64,000 bases of DNA from Sva-07 sp942492715 (GTDB lineage: Bacteria > Actinomycetota > Acidimicrobiia > Acidimicrobiales > Ilumatobacteraceae), in assembly GCA_942492715.1 (NCBI GenBank), contig CALOFW010000012.1, positions 434,001 to 498,000 of the forward strand, written 5' to 3'. The translations under genes and the position numbers were made by a program. The notes below the pieces were generated by a model. It ran no database searches, was not told the origin of the DNA, and was given only the letters and a program-made list of their open reading frames with translations. Numbering within the stretch: the stretch's first letter is position 1; every line of letters begins with the position of its first letter. Below are positions 31,871 through 45,603 of this stretch, piece by piece.

Positions 31871-33069
31871 GCCACGCCTTCGAGCACGCGCCGATGGCCA
31901 ACTGTCCTTTCATGCCGGTGTTCGGACCGCCTGCGATCATGTTCGAACGCGGGCGCGGCACCGAGCTGTGGGACTCGAACGGCAAGCGGTACCTCGACTT
32001 CCTCGCCGGCATCGCCGTGGTGTCGCTCGGGCACTCCAACCCGGCGGTCGCCGAAGCCGTCGGAGACCAGCTCGACACGTTGCTGCACGTCTCCAACTTC
32101 TTCGCCAACCCGGTGGCGACGGAGGCAGCCGTCAAGATCAACGATCTGCTGCTCGCCGCCACCGGCCATCGCGGGCAGATCTTCTTCACCAACTCCGGCG
32201 CCGAGTCGAACGAGTGTGCCATCAAGCTGGCCCGCAAGCACGGTGGCCGTGGCCGCTACACGGTGGTCAGCGCGCTCGGGAGCTTCCACGGCCGCACGCT
32301 CGCCACACTCGCCGCCACCGGACAGCCTGCGAAGCACGAACCGTTCGCCCCGATGCCGGACGGGTTCCGCCACGTCGCCTGGGGCGATCTCGACGCGATG
32401 CGCCAGGCGGTCGACGGTTCGGTCGCCGCCGTCCTGATCGAGCCGGTCCTCGGCGAGGGCGGCGTGCACCCCGCAACCGACGAGTATCTCCAGGGCATCC
32501 GGACGATCTGTGACGAGACCGGAGCACTGATGATGGTCGACGAGATCCAGACCGGCTTCGCCCGCACGGGCCGATGGTTCGGGTTCGAACACGCCGGCGT
32601 CAGCCCGGACGTCGTCACGCTCGCGAAGGCGATGGGCAACGGGATGCCCGTCGGGGCATGCTGGGCGCGCACCGAGGTCGCCGCGGTCTTCCAGCCGGGC
32701 GACCACGGGAGCACGTATTCGGGTACCGCACTCGCGACCGCCGCGGTCAATGCGGTCATCGACGAGATGCAACGGATCGACGCGCCAGCCGTCGCGGTGC
32801 GTCAGGGACGACGCATCGTCGACGGGCTCCGCAACGTCAGCGGCGTGGCCGACGTCCGCGGTCGCGGATTGATGCTCGGGGTGGAGTTGGAGGACGGCAT
32901 CGACGCCAAGGCCGTGTATGCCGACCTGCTCGACCGAGGACTGATCGTCAACGCCATCACGCCGACGGCGCTGCGGCTGGTCCCGCCGATCACGGTCACC
33001 GACGCCGAGATCGACGAGGCGGTCACCATGATCGCCGCGTCGCTCGCTGCGAACGGAGCGACGTCGTGA
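31867..33069 (+). CDS. argD: Acetylornithine aminotransferase
   Basis: 400 residues, class III PLP aminotransferase. FTNSGAESNECAIKLARKH binds the cofactor phosphate, MMVDEIQTGFARTG holds the Asp, and the PLP lysine is in VVTLAKAMGNGMPVGA. Converts N-acetylglutamate semialdehyde to N-acetylornithine and may also serve lysine synthesis. ATGA overlap with argB and GTGA overlap with argF. Confidence 0.96.
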   Translation: MSHAFEHAPMANCPFMPVFGPPAIMFERGRGTELWDSNGKRYLDFLAGIAVVSLGHSNPAVAEAVGDQLDTLLHVSNFFANPVATEAAVKINDLLLAATGHRGQIFFTNSGAESNECAIKLARKHGGRGRYTVVSALGSFHGRTLATLAATGQPAKHEPFAPMPDGFRHVAWGDLDAMRQAVDGSVAAVLIEPVLGEGGVHPATDEYLQGIRTICDETGALMMVDEIQTGFARTGRWFGFEHAGVSPDVVTLAKAMGNGMPVGACWARTEVAAVFQPGDHGSTYSGTALATAAVNAVIDEMQRIDAPAVAVRQGRRIVDGLRNVSGVADVRGRGLMLGVELEDGIDAKAVYADLLDRGLIVNAITPTALRLVPPITVTDAEIDEAVTMIAASLAANGATS

Positions 33070-33995
33070 CCCGCCATCTGCTCGACGTCACCGACTTCAC
33101 GCCGCACGAGGTCCGCGAGATCCTTGCGCTGGCACAACAGCCCGTCGACTCGCTCGACCGTCCCCTCGCCGACCAGGGCGCAGCGCTGATCTTCGAGAAG
33201 CCGTCGAACCGCACTCGCCACTCGATGGAGATGGCGGTCGTCCAGCTCGGTGGGCATCCCGTCTACACACGTGGTGACGAGGTCGGATTCGACACGCGCG
33301 AGCCGGTCGAGGACGTCGCTCGGATCATGGAGGGGTATCACGCGCTGATCGCAGCTCGTGTCTTCGACCATCTGACCGTCACGCGCATGGCTGCTGTCGT
33401 CGATGTGCCGGTCGTCAACATGCTCTCCGACCACTCGCATCCGCTGCAGGCGTTCGCGGACGCACTCACGATGCAGCAGTGCCTGGGGGAGCTGTCCGGC
33501 AAGACCGTGGCGTACGTCGGCGACTTCAACAACGTGGCCCGCTCGCTCGCCGAGGTCTCGGCGATGCTCGGCATGCACATTCGCTTCGCGTGCCCGCACG
33601 GGTTCGACGCGCCGCTCGTCGAGTTGGAGCGGTTCGGCCTCCTCGGCGCCGCATCGGTCGAGCAGTCGACTCGTCCGGCCGACGCGGTGGATGGCGCCCA
33701 CGCCGTGCACACCGACACCTGGGTGTCGATGGGGCAGGAAGCCGACAAGCAGGAGCGGCTCCAGCAGTTCGAGGGCTACACCGTCGACGACCGGATGATG
33801 ACACTCGCCGACCCCGATGCGGTGTTCATGCACTGCCTGCCCGCATACCGGGGCATCGAGGTCGCCGCCGACGTGATCGACGGTCCCCAGTCCGTCGTGT
33901 TCCGGCAGGGCCACAACCGTCTTCATGCGGCCAGAGGAGCGATGGCGTTCCTGCTCGGCGCACGGCCGCACCCCGATCCCGTCGATCCCGAATGA
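33066..33995 (+). CDS. argF: Ornithine carbamoyltransferase
   Basis: 309 residues. The carbamoyl-phosphate motif is EKPSNRTR, with Asn where most enzymes have Thr (STRTR). The ornithine motif DFNNVARSL and HCLPAYRG near the C-terminus identify it as OTCase rather than aspartate carbamoyltransferase. GTG 33066 overlaps the argD stop. The Asn variant is probably lineage-typical. Confidence 0.95.
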   Translation: MTRHLLDVTDFTPHEVREILALAQQPVDSLDRPLADQGAALIFEKPSNRTRHSMEMAVVQLGGHPVYTRGDEVGFDTREPVEDVARIMEGYHALIAARVFDHLTVTRMAAVVDVPVVNMLSDHSHPLQAFADALTMQQCLGELSGKTVAYVGDFNNVARSLAEVSAMLGMHIRFACPHGFDAPLVELERFGLLGAASVEQSTRPADAVDGAHAVHTDTWVSMGQEADKQERLQQFEGYTVDDRMMTLADPDAVFMHCLPAYRGIEVAADVIDGPQSVVFRQGHNRLHAARGAMAFLLGARPHPDPVDPE

Positions 33996-34002
33996 GCCGA
34001 TC

Positions 34003-34464
34003 ATGAGCAAGGTGCAACGCCAGACCACGATCAGCCGGCTCATCGGTGAGCACGAGGTGACGAGCCAGCCCCAGCTGATCGAGCTGCTCGCCGAACACGG
34101 CATCGAGGCCACCCAGGCCACCGTGTCGCGCGATCTCGACGACATCGGGGCGATCAAGGTGCGCGTCCCGAGTGGCAACACCGTCTACGCGATCCCCGAG
34201 TTCGCTCCCGATCGGCTGGCGCCGCTCGACCAACTGCGTCGGGTGATGGGGGAGTGGGTCGCCGAGGTCGCCTGCTCCGGCAACATCGTCATCCTGCGCA
34301 CGCCACCGGGCTGTGCGCACGTGGTGGCGTCGGCGCTCGACCGCAGCCGCGTCGAGGGTCTGCTGGGCACCGTCGCCGGCGACGACACGCTGATGTGCGT
34401 TGCCGCATCCACCGATGGCGGCACACTCGCCGGCCACCTCCGCGATCTCGCAGGACTGGACTGA
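34003..34464 (+). CDS. argR: Arginine repressor
   Basis: 153 residues. Winged-helix DNA-binding N-domain (LIGEHEVTSQPQLIELLAE, TQATVSRDLDDIGAIKVR) and C-terminal hexamerisation/arginine-binding domain with the Asp-rich loop in VAGDDTLMCVAAST. It probably binds the nested palindrome at 29901-29932 upstream of argC. It starts 7 bases after argF and 1 base before argH. Confidence 0.95.
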   Translation: MSKVQRQTTISRLIGEHEVTSQPQLIELLAEHGIEATQATVSRDLDDIGAIKVRVPSGNTVYAIPEFAPDRLAPLDQLRRVMGEWVAEVACSGNIVILRTPPGCAHVVASALDRSRVEGLLGTVAGDDTLMCVAASTDGGTLAGHLRDLAGLD

Positions 34465-34465
34465 C

Positions 34466-35884
34466 ATGACGGACTCGCAGCATCCCGATCGGTCCGGAGA
34501 CGGTCAGACGCTCTGGCACGGCCGCTTCGCGGGAGGCCCCGCCGAGGCGTTGATGGCGTACACGGTGAGCCTGCCGTTCGACCGCACGATGTGGCCCGAC
34601 GACATCGCCGGCTCCGCGGCGCACGTCCGCGGGCTCGCTCGCGTCGGCCTCTTGACCGGCGACGAGCGCGACTCGATCCTCGCAGCGCTCGACCAGGTCG
34701 GCGACGAACTCGGTTCCGACACGTTCGTGTTCGTCGAGAGCGACGAGGACATCCACACCGCCGTCGAGCGTCGCGTCACCGAACTCGCCGGACCTGCCGG
34801 CGGAAAGCTGCACACGGCCCGTAGTCGCAACGATCAGGTCGCGACCGACCTGCGTCTCTGGTGCAAGCGCGAACTGCTCGGTGTCGCGCGGTCGATCCAC
34901 GATCTCCAGTCGGTGCTGCTCGATCGCGCGCTCGGTGCCGGGGACACGTACCTGCCGGGGTACACCCACCTCCAGCGGGCGCAGCCGGTCCTGCTCGCCC
35001 ATCATCTCCTGGCGCACGGGTGGGCATTCGCTCGCGACGTCGATCGGCTCCTCGCGACTCGGGATCGACTCGATGTCTCGCCGCTGGGCGCAGGCGCCCT
35101 CGCCGGCTCGTCGCTGCCGATCGATCCCGAAGGCAATGCGGCCGATCTGGGATTCGCCGGCGTCTTCGACAACAGCCTCGACGCCGTCAGCGATCGCGAC
35201 TTCGTGGCCGAGGCCGTGTTCGACCTCGCGCTCGTCGGCATCCATCTCTCGCGCATCGGCGAGGAGTGGGTGCTGTGGACCTCGGGGGAGTTCGGCTTCG
35301 CCAAGCTCGACGACGGGTACGCCACCGGTTCCTCGATGCTGCCGCAGAAGAAGAACCCCGACATCGCCGAACTCGCCCGCGGCAAGAGCGGCCGTCTGAT
35401 CGGCAACCTGACCGGACTCCTCGCGACGCTCAAGGGCCTGCCGCTCGCCTACAACCGTGACCTGCAGGAGGACAAGGAGCCGCTGTTCGACTCGGTCGAG
35501 CAGGTCACGCTCGCCGTCGCGGCGCTCACCGGGATGATCGCCACGGCGACCTTCGTCCCCGAGGCGATGCAGGCGGCCGCCGACGAGGAGACGACCGCGG
35601 CGACCGACCTCGCGGAGTACCTCGTTCGCGCGGGCGTGCCGTTCCGCGAGGCGCACGCGATCGTGGGCGCGCACGTCAGAGCGACGCTCGCGGGCGATGG
35701 CTCGCTGCGCGACCTCGTCGCCGCCGATCCTCGGCTCGGACCCGATGCAGCAGGACTCGTCGGCCCCGGTGTCGGCGTGCGGATGCGGACATCACGCGGC
35801 GCTGCCGGCCCCGAGGCGCTCCCGCTGCAGGTCGAGTCGTACCGGGCCATGCTGGCCCGCGACGCGGAGCGGCTGGGGCTCTGA
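34466..35884 (+). CDS. argH: Argininosuccinate lyase
   Basis: Last step of arginine synthesis, releasing fumarate. 472 residues. LHTARSRNDQVATDLRLW, TYLPGYTHLQRAQP and the fumarase-superfamily signature GSSMLPQKKNPDIAEL are all present. ATG 34466 follows argR by one base. argG, its metabolic partner, is not in the window. The stop overlaps a CTG that probably starts mpg. Confidence 0.96.
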   Translation: MTDSQHPDRSGDGQTLWHGRFAGGPAEALMAYTVSLPFDRTMWPDDIAGSAAHVRGLARVGLLTGDERDSILAALDQVGDELGSDTFVFVESDEDIHTAVERRVTELAGPAGGKLHTARSRNDQVATDLRLWCKRELLGVARSIHDLQSVLLDRALGAGDTYLPGYTHLQRAQPVLLAHHLLAHGWAFARDVDRLLATRDRLDVSPLGAGALAGSSLPIDPEGNAADLGFAGVFDNSLDAVSDRDFVAEAVFDLALVGIHLSRIGEEWVLWTSGEFGFAKLDDGYATGSSMLPQKKNPDIAELARGKSGRLIGNLTGLLATLKGLPLAYNRDLQEDKEPLFDSVEQVTLAVAALTGMIATATFVPEAMQAAADEETTAATDLAEYLVRAGVPFREAHAIVGAHVRATLAGDGSLRDLVAADPRLGPDAAGLVGPGVGVRMRTSRGAAGPEALPLQVESYRAMLARDAERLGL

Positions 35885-36444
35885 CGCTCATTCCGCTGGA
35901 CTCGAACTGGTTCGCCCGCGACGCTCCTGATGTCGCGCCGGACCTTCTCGGCAAGATCCTCGTCGTCGAGCGAGACGGCACGTCGGTCAGCGGACGCATC
36001 GTCGAGACCGAGGCGTACGTGCAGGACGATCCTGCGAGCCACTCGTTCAACGGCCCGACGCCCCGCAACTCGGTGATGTTCGGGCGCGCAGGCCGCCTCT
36101 ACGTGTATCGCAGCTACGGCATCCACTGGTGCGCGAACGTCGCCACCGGCGCCGACGGGGACGGTCAAGCGGTACTGCTCAGGGCGCTCGTCCCGATCAC
36201 GGGCGTGGAAGTGATGCAGTCGCGTCGAGCAGGGCGGCCCGATCGCGAACTCTGCAACGGTCCGGGCAAGCTCTGCGCCGCCCTCGGCATCGACGGCGCC
36301 GACAACGGGCTCGATCTCACCGGCGCGTCGTCGGCGATCCGGATCGTCGACGACGGTGCTGCGCCACCGACCGATCCGCTCGTCGGCCCCCGAATCGGCA
36401 TCACCAGAGCCGTCGACACTCCCTGGCGATTCCGCATCTCGTGA
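35881..36444 (+). CDS. 3-methyladenine DNA glycosylase (Aag/Mpg family)
   Basis: Excises alkylated purines. The full family N-terminus (NWFARDAPDVAPDLLGKILV) and the catalytic region RIVETEAYVQDDPASHSFNG are encoded upstream of the first ATG (36019), which lies after the catalytic Glu and would give an inactive product. The only near start codons are CTG 35881, overlapping the argH stop as CTGA, and ATT 35890. CTG gives 187 residues, right for the family. The C-terminus has LCNGPGKLCAALGID and GPRIGI. Confidence 0.88.
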   Translation: MTLIPLDSNWFARDAPDVAPDLLGKILVVERDGTSVSGRIVETEAYVQDDPASHSFNGPTPRNSVMFGRAGRLYVYRSYGIHWCANVATGADGDGQAVLLRALVPITGVEVMQSRRAGRPDRELCNGPGKLCAALGIDGADNGLDLTGASSAIRIVDDGAAPPTDPLVGPRIGITRAVDTPWRFRIS

Positions 36445-36481
36445 ACGAGGCGCGCACAGAGACCGCACCTTGTTCACGAGA
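36437..36481. terminator. Inverted repeat between convergent mpg and DUF2332 genes
   Basis: TCTCGTGAAC (36437-36446) and GTTCACGAGA (36472-36481) are perfect 10-base arms around 25 bases. The left arm includes the mpg stop codon. The position between convergent genes fits a two-way terminator, but there is no T run on either strand. Confidence 0.45.
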
Positions 36482-36487
36482 ACGTGG

Positions 36488-37579
36488 TCAGCGCCAGTGG
36501 ATCCAGAAGCCGTGGGGGTGGCAGGTGGCGAGGTGTTGCACGGTCCGCTGCCCGGTGCGCCAACGGACCATGGACAGCACGGTGCGGTGCGGGTCCTTCG
36601 GGTCGGGTTCGTTCGGCAGCTCCGCGATGAGAGCGGGCGCTTCGGCGTAGACCCAGGAGAGGTCGCGCTCCGCCCCGATGCGGTCGAGTTCGGCGAGATA
36701 GGCAAGTCGTTCGTCCGGGGTGAGGTAGTTGAGCACCCAGGAGTTGGTCACCACGGGATGCGCAGACGAGGCGACTCGATCGATGGCAGGCGCCAACGAC
36801 GTGACCGCATCGCCGGCGAGAAGTTCTGGCGGGGCTGTTCGCGCGATGCCGATCGCCTCGACGAGACGATGGAACCGGTCGGCCTGGTCCGGCCAGACGC
36901 AGGCCTCCAACCAGCGGGCCTCGCCATCGTCGGTCACGTCGATCGGTGAGCGATCGACCCCGCACCGGCTCGCGATGGCAGGCATCGTCGAGGGAATCGG
37001 GACGGCTCCCGTCGTCGAGCACTCGAGCACCACCGTCGAGTCGTCGCCGACGATCGACCGATTGCCGTCCGGGTCGACGAACCGGTACTGGAACCGATCG
37101 AGCAGCAGGTTCAGGCCACCGCTGGCACCGACGTCGAGGTGACCGAGCGGGCCGACCTCGTCGGCGAGGATCCCGAACGCCGGAAGCAGGAACGCGCACC
37201 GACCGACCTCGTTGGTCTGGGTGGTCCGGGTCGCGAGCAGCCGCTGCAGCTGGTCGGAGTGGTCGTGCACGAATCGCTCGAAGGTCGGCATCAGCGAACG
37301 ATCCGACGGCGATCGGTGGTCCGAGGTCAGGTTCGGGTACCAGCGCGCCAGCGGATCGGTCGGGTCGTCGAGCAGCAGGTCGTGAACGGCAGCGAACAGC
37401 AACACGGGCATCCGCTGCGTGACCGGGGCGTGGAGGAGCAGACGGGAGAGTTCGCGATCGCGCGAGATGCCCGCAGCGAGCGCGGCGTAGAGCGGAGCTC
37501 GGGTGTGCGAGGTCGTCGCGAAGTGCGCGAAGTGGCGGGAGAGCTCCGCGTCGGTCGATTCACCAACTCCGTCGGGCAC
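36488..37579 (-). CDS. DUF2332 family protein
   Basis: 363 residues. ARWYPNLTSDHRSPSD, VGRCAFLLPAFGILADE and HLDVGASGGLNLLLDRFQY match the DUF2332 family, which has a methyltransferase-like glycine loop but no assigned function. GTG 37579 lies 6 bases from TACTGT (37586-37591, minus strand), so it is probably leaderless. Divergent from tyrS with only 26 bases between start codons. Confidence 0.87.
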   Translation of the reverse strand: MPDGVGESTDAELSRHFAHFATTSHTRAPLYAALAAGISRDRELSRLLLHAPVTQRMPVLLFAAVHDLLLDDPTDPLARWYPNLTSDHRSPSDRSLMPTFERFVHDHSDQLQRLLATRTTQTNEVGRCAFLLPAFGILADEVGPLGHLDVGASGGLNLLLDRFQYRFVDPDGNRSIVGDDSTVVLECSTTGAVPIPSTMPAIASRCGVDRSPIDVTDDGEARWLEACVWPDQADRFHRLVEAIGIARTAPPELLAGDAVTSLAPAIDRVASSAHPVVTNSWVLNYLTPDERLAYLAELDRIGAERDLSWVYAEAPALIAELPNEPDPKDPHRTVLSMVRWRTGQRTVQHLATCHPHGFWIHWR

Positions 37580-37585
37580 GAGGCG

Positions 37586-37595
37586 ACAGTACCCT
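37586..37595. promoter_or_regulatory. Shared -10 ACAGTACCCT between DUF2332 gene (-) and tyrS (+)
   Basis: Minus-strand TACTGT (37586-37591) and plus-strand TACCCT (37590-37595) share the central TA. The start codons lie 6 and 10 bases away. Each -35 region must lie inside or next to the other gene. Confidence 0.6.
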
Positions 37596-37605
37596 TGCGC
37601 TCCGT

Positions 37606-38874
37606 ATGCCTGGTACCGATCTCATCGCCGACCTCGAGGCCCGAGGCCTCATCCACGACTCGACCGACCGTGATGCGCTGCGCGAGGCCGTCGCCAACGG
37701 TCCGGTGGCGATCTACTACGGCTGCGACCCCACCGCCGACAGCCTGCATGTGGGCAACCTGATCGGGCTGATCATGCTGCGGCGTTTCCAGGACGCCGCC
37801 CACCGTCCGATCGCCCTGGCAGGCGGGGCGACGGGCATGGTCGGCGATCCGAGCGGACGTTCCGACGAACGCAACCTGCTCGACGACGACACCTTGAACC
37901 ACAACGTCGCGGCGATCAAGGAACAGTTGAACCGGATCGTCGACATCGGCGAGGGGCGTGGCGAGCTCGTCGACAACCGCGACTGGACGCAGCCGATCAC
38001 GGTGCTGGAGTTCCTCCGCGACGTCGGCAAGCACGTCACCGTCAACCAGATGCTGGCGCGTGAGAGCATCAAGCTCCGGGTCAACTCCGAGCACGGCATC
38101 TCGTTCACCGAGTTCAGCTACATGCTGCTGCAGGCCAACGACTATCTGTGGCTGCACGACAACCTCGGCTGCACGATCCAGATCGGGGGGTCGGACCAGT
38201 GGGGCAACATCGTCGCCGGCGTCGACCTGATCCGCCGCAAGCGCGGCGTCCACGTGCACGCCTTCTCGTGGCCGCTCCTCACCGCCGCCGACGGCTCGAA
38301 GCTGGGCAAGACCACCGGGGCGCGCGTGTGGCTCGACGCCGAGAAGACCAGCCCGTACCAGTTCCGCCAACACTGGATGCAGACGCCCGACGACCTCGTC
38401 GAGTCGCAACTGCTGACGTTCTCGCTCCAGCCGATCGAGCAGGTCCGGGCGATCGTCGCCGAACATGTGGAGGCACCGCACCTGCGGTTCGGCCAACGGG
38501 CGCTCGCCGACGAGATGACCGCGCTCGTGCACGGTGCACCGGCGGCCGTCGCTGCGGCCGAGGCGGCCGAGTTGCTGTTCAGCGGGGACCCGTCCGCCGC
38601 CTCCGAGGAGGCGTTCACCACGCTCGCTGCCGAGATCCCCACATCGACGATGTCGGCGGCCGATCTCGACGATCCGGTGAGCGTGTTCGTGGCGGCCGGT
38701 CTGGCGTCCTCGAACGGCGATGCGAGGCGATCTTTCGCGCAGCGTTCGTTCTACGCCAACGGCGAGCAACTCGACGCGAACTCCCTGCTCAGCGCACAGA
38801 AACTGGTGCACGGGAGGTACCTCCTGCTGCGCAAGGGCAAGAAGTCGCACCACCTCGTCGAAATTTCTTCGTGA
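37606..38874 (+). CDS. tyrS: Tyrosyl-tRNA synthetase
   Basis: Charges tRNA-Tyr. 422 residues, class I. HIGH-type motif in DSLHVGNLIGL, tyrosine site in YYGCDPTADS, KMSKS-type motif in GSKLGKTTG, and a C-terminal S4 RNA-binding domain (from about SSNGDARRSFAQRSFY to LLLRKGKKSHHLVE). Probably leaderless from TACCCT. No T-box is present. The rrn promoter begins 7 bases after the stop. Confidence 0.97.
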   Translation: MPGTDLIADLEARGLIHDSTDRDALREAVANGPVAIYYGCDPTADSLHVGNLIGLIMLRRFQDAAHRPIALAGGATGMVGDPSGRSDERNLLDDDTLNHNVAAIKEQLNRIVDIGEGRGELVDNRDWTQPITVLEFLRDVGKHVTVNQMLARESIKLRVNSEHGISFTEFSYMLLQANDYLWLHDNLGCTIQIGGSDQWGNIVAGVDLIRRKRGVHVHAFSWPLLTAADGSKLGKTTGARVWLDAEKTSPYQFRQHWMQTPDDLVESQLLTFSLQPIEQVRAIVAEHVEAPHLRFGQRALADEMTALVHGAPAAVAAAEAAELLFSGDPSAASEEAFTTLAAEIPTSTMSAADLDDPVSVFVAAGLASSNGDARRSFAQRSFYANGEQLDANSLLSAQKLVHGRYLLLRKGKKSHHLVEISS

Positions 38875-38880
38875 GGCGTG

Positions 38881-38908
38881 TTGCAATGGCTACCGAAACT
38901 GCTATCTT
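38881..38908 (+). promoter_or_regulatory. Main rRNA operon promoter
   Basis: -35 TTGCAA at 38881-38886, a 16-base spacer and -10 TATCTT at 38903-38908 preceded by TGC. This is the best promoter in the window and lies 387 bases before 16S. A second weak -10, TACCCT at 39119-39124, could be another promoter but lacks a convincing -35. Confidence 0.75.
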
Positions 38909-38914
38909 CTAACT

Positions 38915-39293
38915 CCGCCTCACGGAGCGCTCGAAGCCTCCGGAAAGGCCACTCGGCACCAACGCCGAACGATGAAGACCCGTAAGGATCTCCACCGTTG
39001 CTGGTGCGTGCCTGAGCTTCGGCTCCTTGAAAACGGAAGAGAAGACAGAACGCCAGTGCGGGCAGTACGCGCCCACCTTCGGGTGGACACGGAACTGTCT
39101 GTCAATTTCGCTGTCGTCTACCCTGACGGCAGCAACACGGTTAACTGGTCGACTCGAGCTTTGTACCTCGGGTCGATCGAACAGCAAGGACGCATCGTCC
39201 ACATGAGCCTTTCCCGGCTCGGATGGTGCGCTCGCTGACTATCGTCGCCGGCTCGAACAGCTCACTTCGGTGAGTCGGAGAGCTGGCCACGTT
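38915..39293 (+). promoter_or_regulatory. rRNA leader with boxA-like antitermination motif
   Basis: About 380 bases without a gene. GGCTCCTTGAAAAC at 39021-39034 is repeated almost exactly in the 16S-23S spacer (41054-41067), and a looser form, AGTCCTTGAGGAGAAC, lies before 5S (about 44231-44246). These resemble actinobacterial boxA/NusB-type signals. A UUCG-loop hairpin CCACC-TTCG-GGTGG lies near 39073-39086. Confidence 0.55.
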
Positions 39294-44208
<4,915 letters not shown>

Positions 44209-44263
44209 GAACAGCTCGTGCTTGCTCTGGAGTCCTTGAGGAGAACCCTCATTGACAACTGAT

Positions 44264-44380
<117 letters not shown>

Positions 44381-44390
44381 TTCGATCGAG

Positions 44391-44435
44391 GAACGCACCG
44401 TCCGGGTTTGCCGGCGGTGCGTTCTTCGCGTTTTC
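44391..44435 (+). terminator. rRNA operon terminator
   Basis: A perfect 10-base stem GAACGCACCG (44391-44400) with CGGTGCGTTC (44415-44424), an inner CCGG/CCGG helix, then TTCGCGTTTT. This is the clearest intrinsic terminator in the window. Confidence 0.8.
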
Positions 44436-44494
44436 GGCCCGCTTTCCGGAGCGGCCGGCGCGTGCGCCCGCCGGCGGCCGTAGCATGGCGACCC

Positions 44495-45577
44495 ATGTCT
44501 TCCGGCTCGTCCTCCCGTCCACCGCGCCGAGACGACTCCCGGCGTCCATCCGGCAAGGGCTCCGGCGGCGGGCGTTCGTCCGGCAAGCCATCGACCGGCG
44601 GTCGGTCGGGATCGCGCCCCGGCGGTCGGTCGGACGGCCGCTCGGGCGGACGGCCCGACAGCAGGGACAGCCGTGGTGGACGCGGACGACCCGACAGCCG
44701 GTCAGGCGCCCGTCGCGATGGCCGTCCGGCGAGACCACAGACCGAGGCCGAGCGCCGTTCGCTCGAGGTGAAGGCTCGGCGGCTGCCTCGCGAACCTCGT
44801 GATCCCGAGCTGGAACGCCAGCGGATCGAGGAGCGCACCACCGAGCAGTGGATCGACGAGGGTTCGGTTCGGCGGGCGGCGACCGGGGCGACGCGACGCG
44901 CCGCGGCTCCCGCCACGGACGGGGCTCCGAAGCGCAAGGCTCCCAAGCCACTCGATCCGGAGGTGTCGGCAGAGCTGGTCGGCGCGCTCGGACAGCAGCG
45001 TGGAGCCCGGCTCTCCGAGCGGCTCGCCCAGGCCTCCGAAGCGCTCGATCGCGAGCGCTTCCAGGAGTCCCGACGCATCGCTTCGGCGATTGCGAAGGAG
45101 GCGCCGACAGTGGCCGCGGCCCACGAGATCGTCGGGCTGTCGAACTATCGCCTCGGCAGATACAAGCAGGCCGCAGCTGCCTTGCAGGCCGCGCAGGACC
45201 TCCACGAGGATCCGTCGTTGCTGCCCGTGATCGCCGACTGTCACCGCGCACAGGGCCGATGGGCCGCCGTCGACCAGGTGTGGCAGGAGATCAAGGCGTC
45301 GTCGCCCAGCCACGACGTCATGGCGGAGGGAAGGATCGTGGCAGCAGGAGCGCTGGCCGACCAGGGTGAACTGCGGGCGGCGATCGACCTGATGGAGCCG
45401 GCCACCAAACGGCCCAAATCGGTGCGCGAGTTCCACCTCCGCCAGTGGTACGTGCTCGGCGACCTCTACGACCGCGTCGGTGATCCGATCGCCGCCCGCC
45501 GGTGGTTCGCCGCCGTCGCCGACTACGACGACGACTACGCCGATGTCGCCGCCAGGCTGCGGGCCCTCGGGCGCTGA
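44495..45577 (+). CDS. TPR protein with an Arg/Gly/Ser-rich N-terminus
   Basis: 360 residues. Residues 1 to about 90 are low complexity (RPGGRSDGRSGGRPDSRDSR and similar), strongly basic and probably disordered and RNA-binding. The rest is helical, with TPR-like repeats (HEIVGLSNYRLGRYKQAAAA, WYVLGDLYDRVGDPIAARRW). A TPR gene follows tyrS in other actinobacteria, so the rRNA operon seems to sit in a conserved tyrS-TPR junction. TAGCAT (44481-44486) ends 8 bases before ATG 44495. Confidence 0.85.
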   Translation: MSSGSSSRPPRRDDSRRPSGKGSGGGRSSGKPSTGGRSGSRPGGRSDGRSGGRPDSRDSRGGRGRPDSRSGARRDGRPARPQTEAERRSLEVKARRLPREPRDPELERQRIEERTTEQWIDEGSVRRAATGATRRAAAPATDGAPKRKAPKPLDPEVSAELVGALGQQRGARLSERLAQASEALDRERFQESRRIASAIAKEAPTVAAAHEIVGLSNYRLGRYKQAAAALQAAQDLHEDPSLLPVIADCHRAQGRWAAVDQVWQEIKASSPSHDVMAEGRIVAAGALADQGELRAAIDLMEPATKRPKSVREFHLRQWYVLGDLYDRVGDPIAARRWFAAVADYDDDYADVAARLRALGR

Positions 45578-45603
45578 GCGGTCGGCGCGGTACCCTCGCA
45601 CCG

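Noticed and set aside
36019..36444. Short start (ATG 36019) for the DNA glycosylase
   Set aside because: It would remove the conserved N-terminus and the catalytic RIVETEAY region, which is intact upstream in the same frame.
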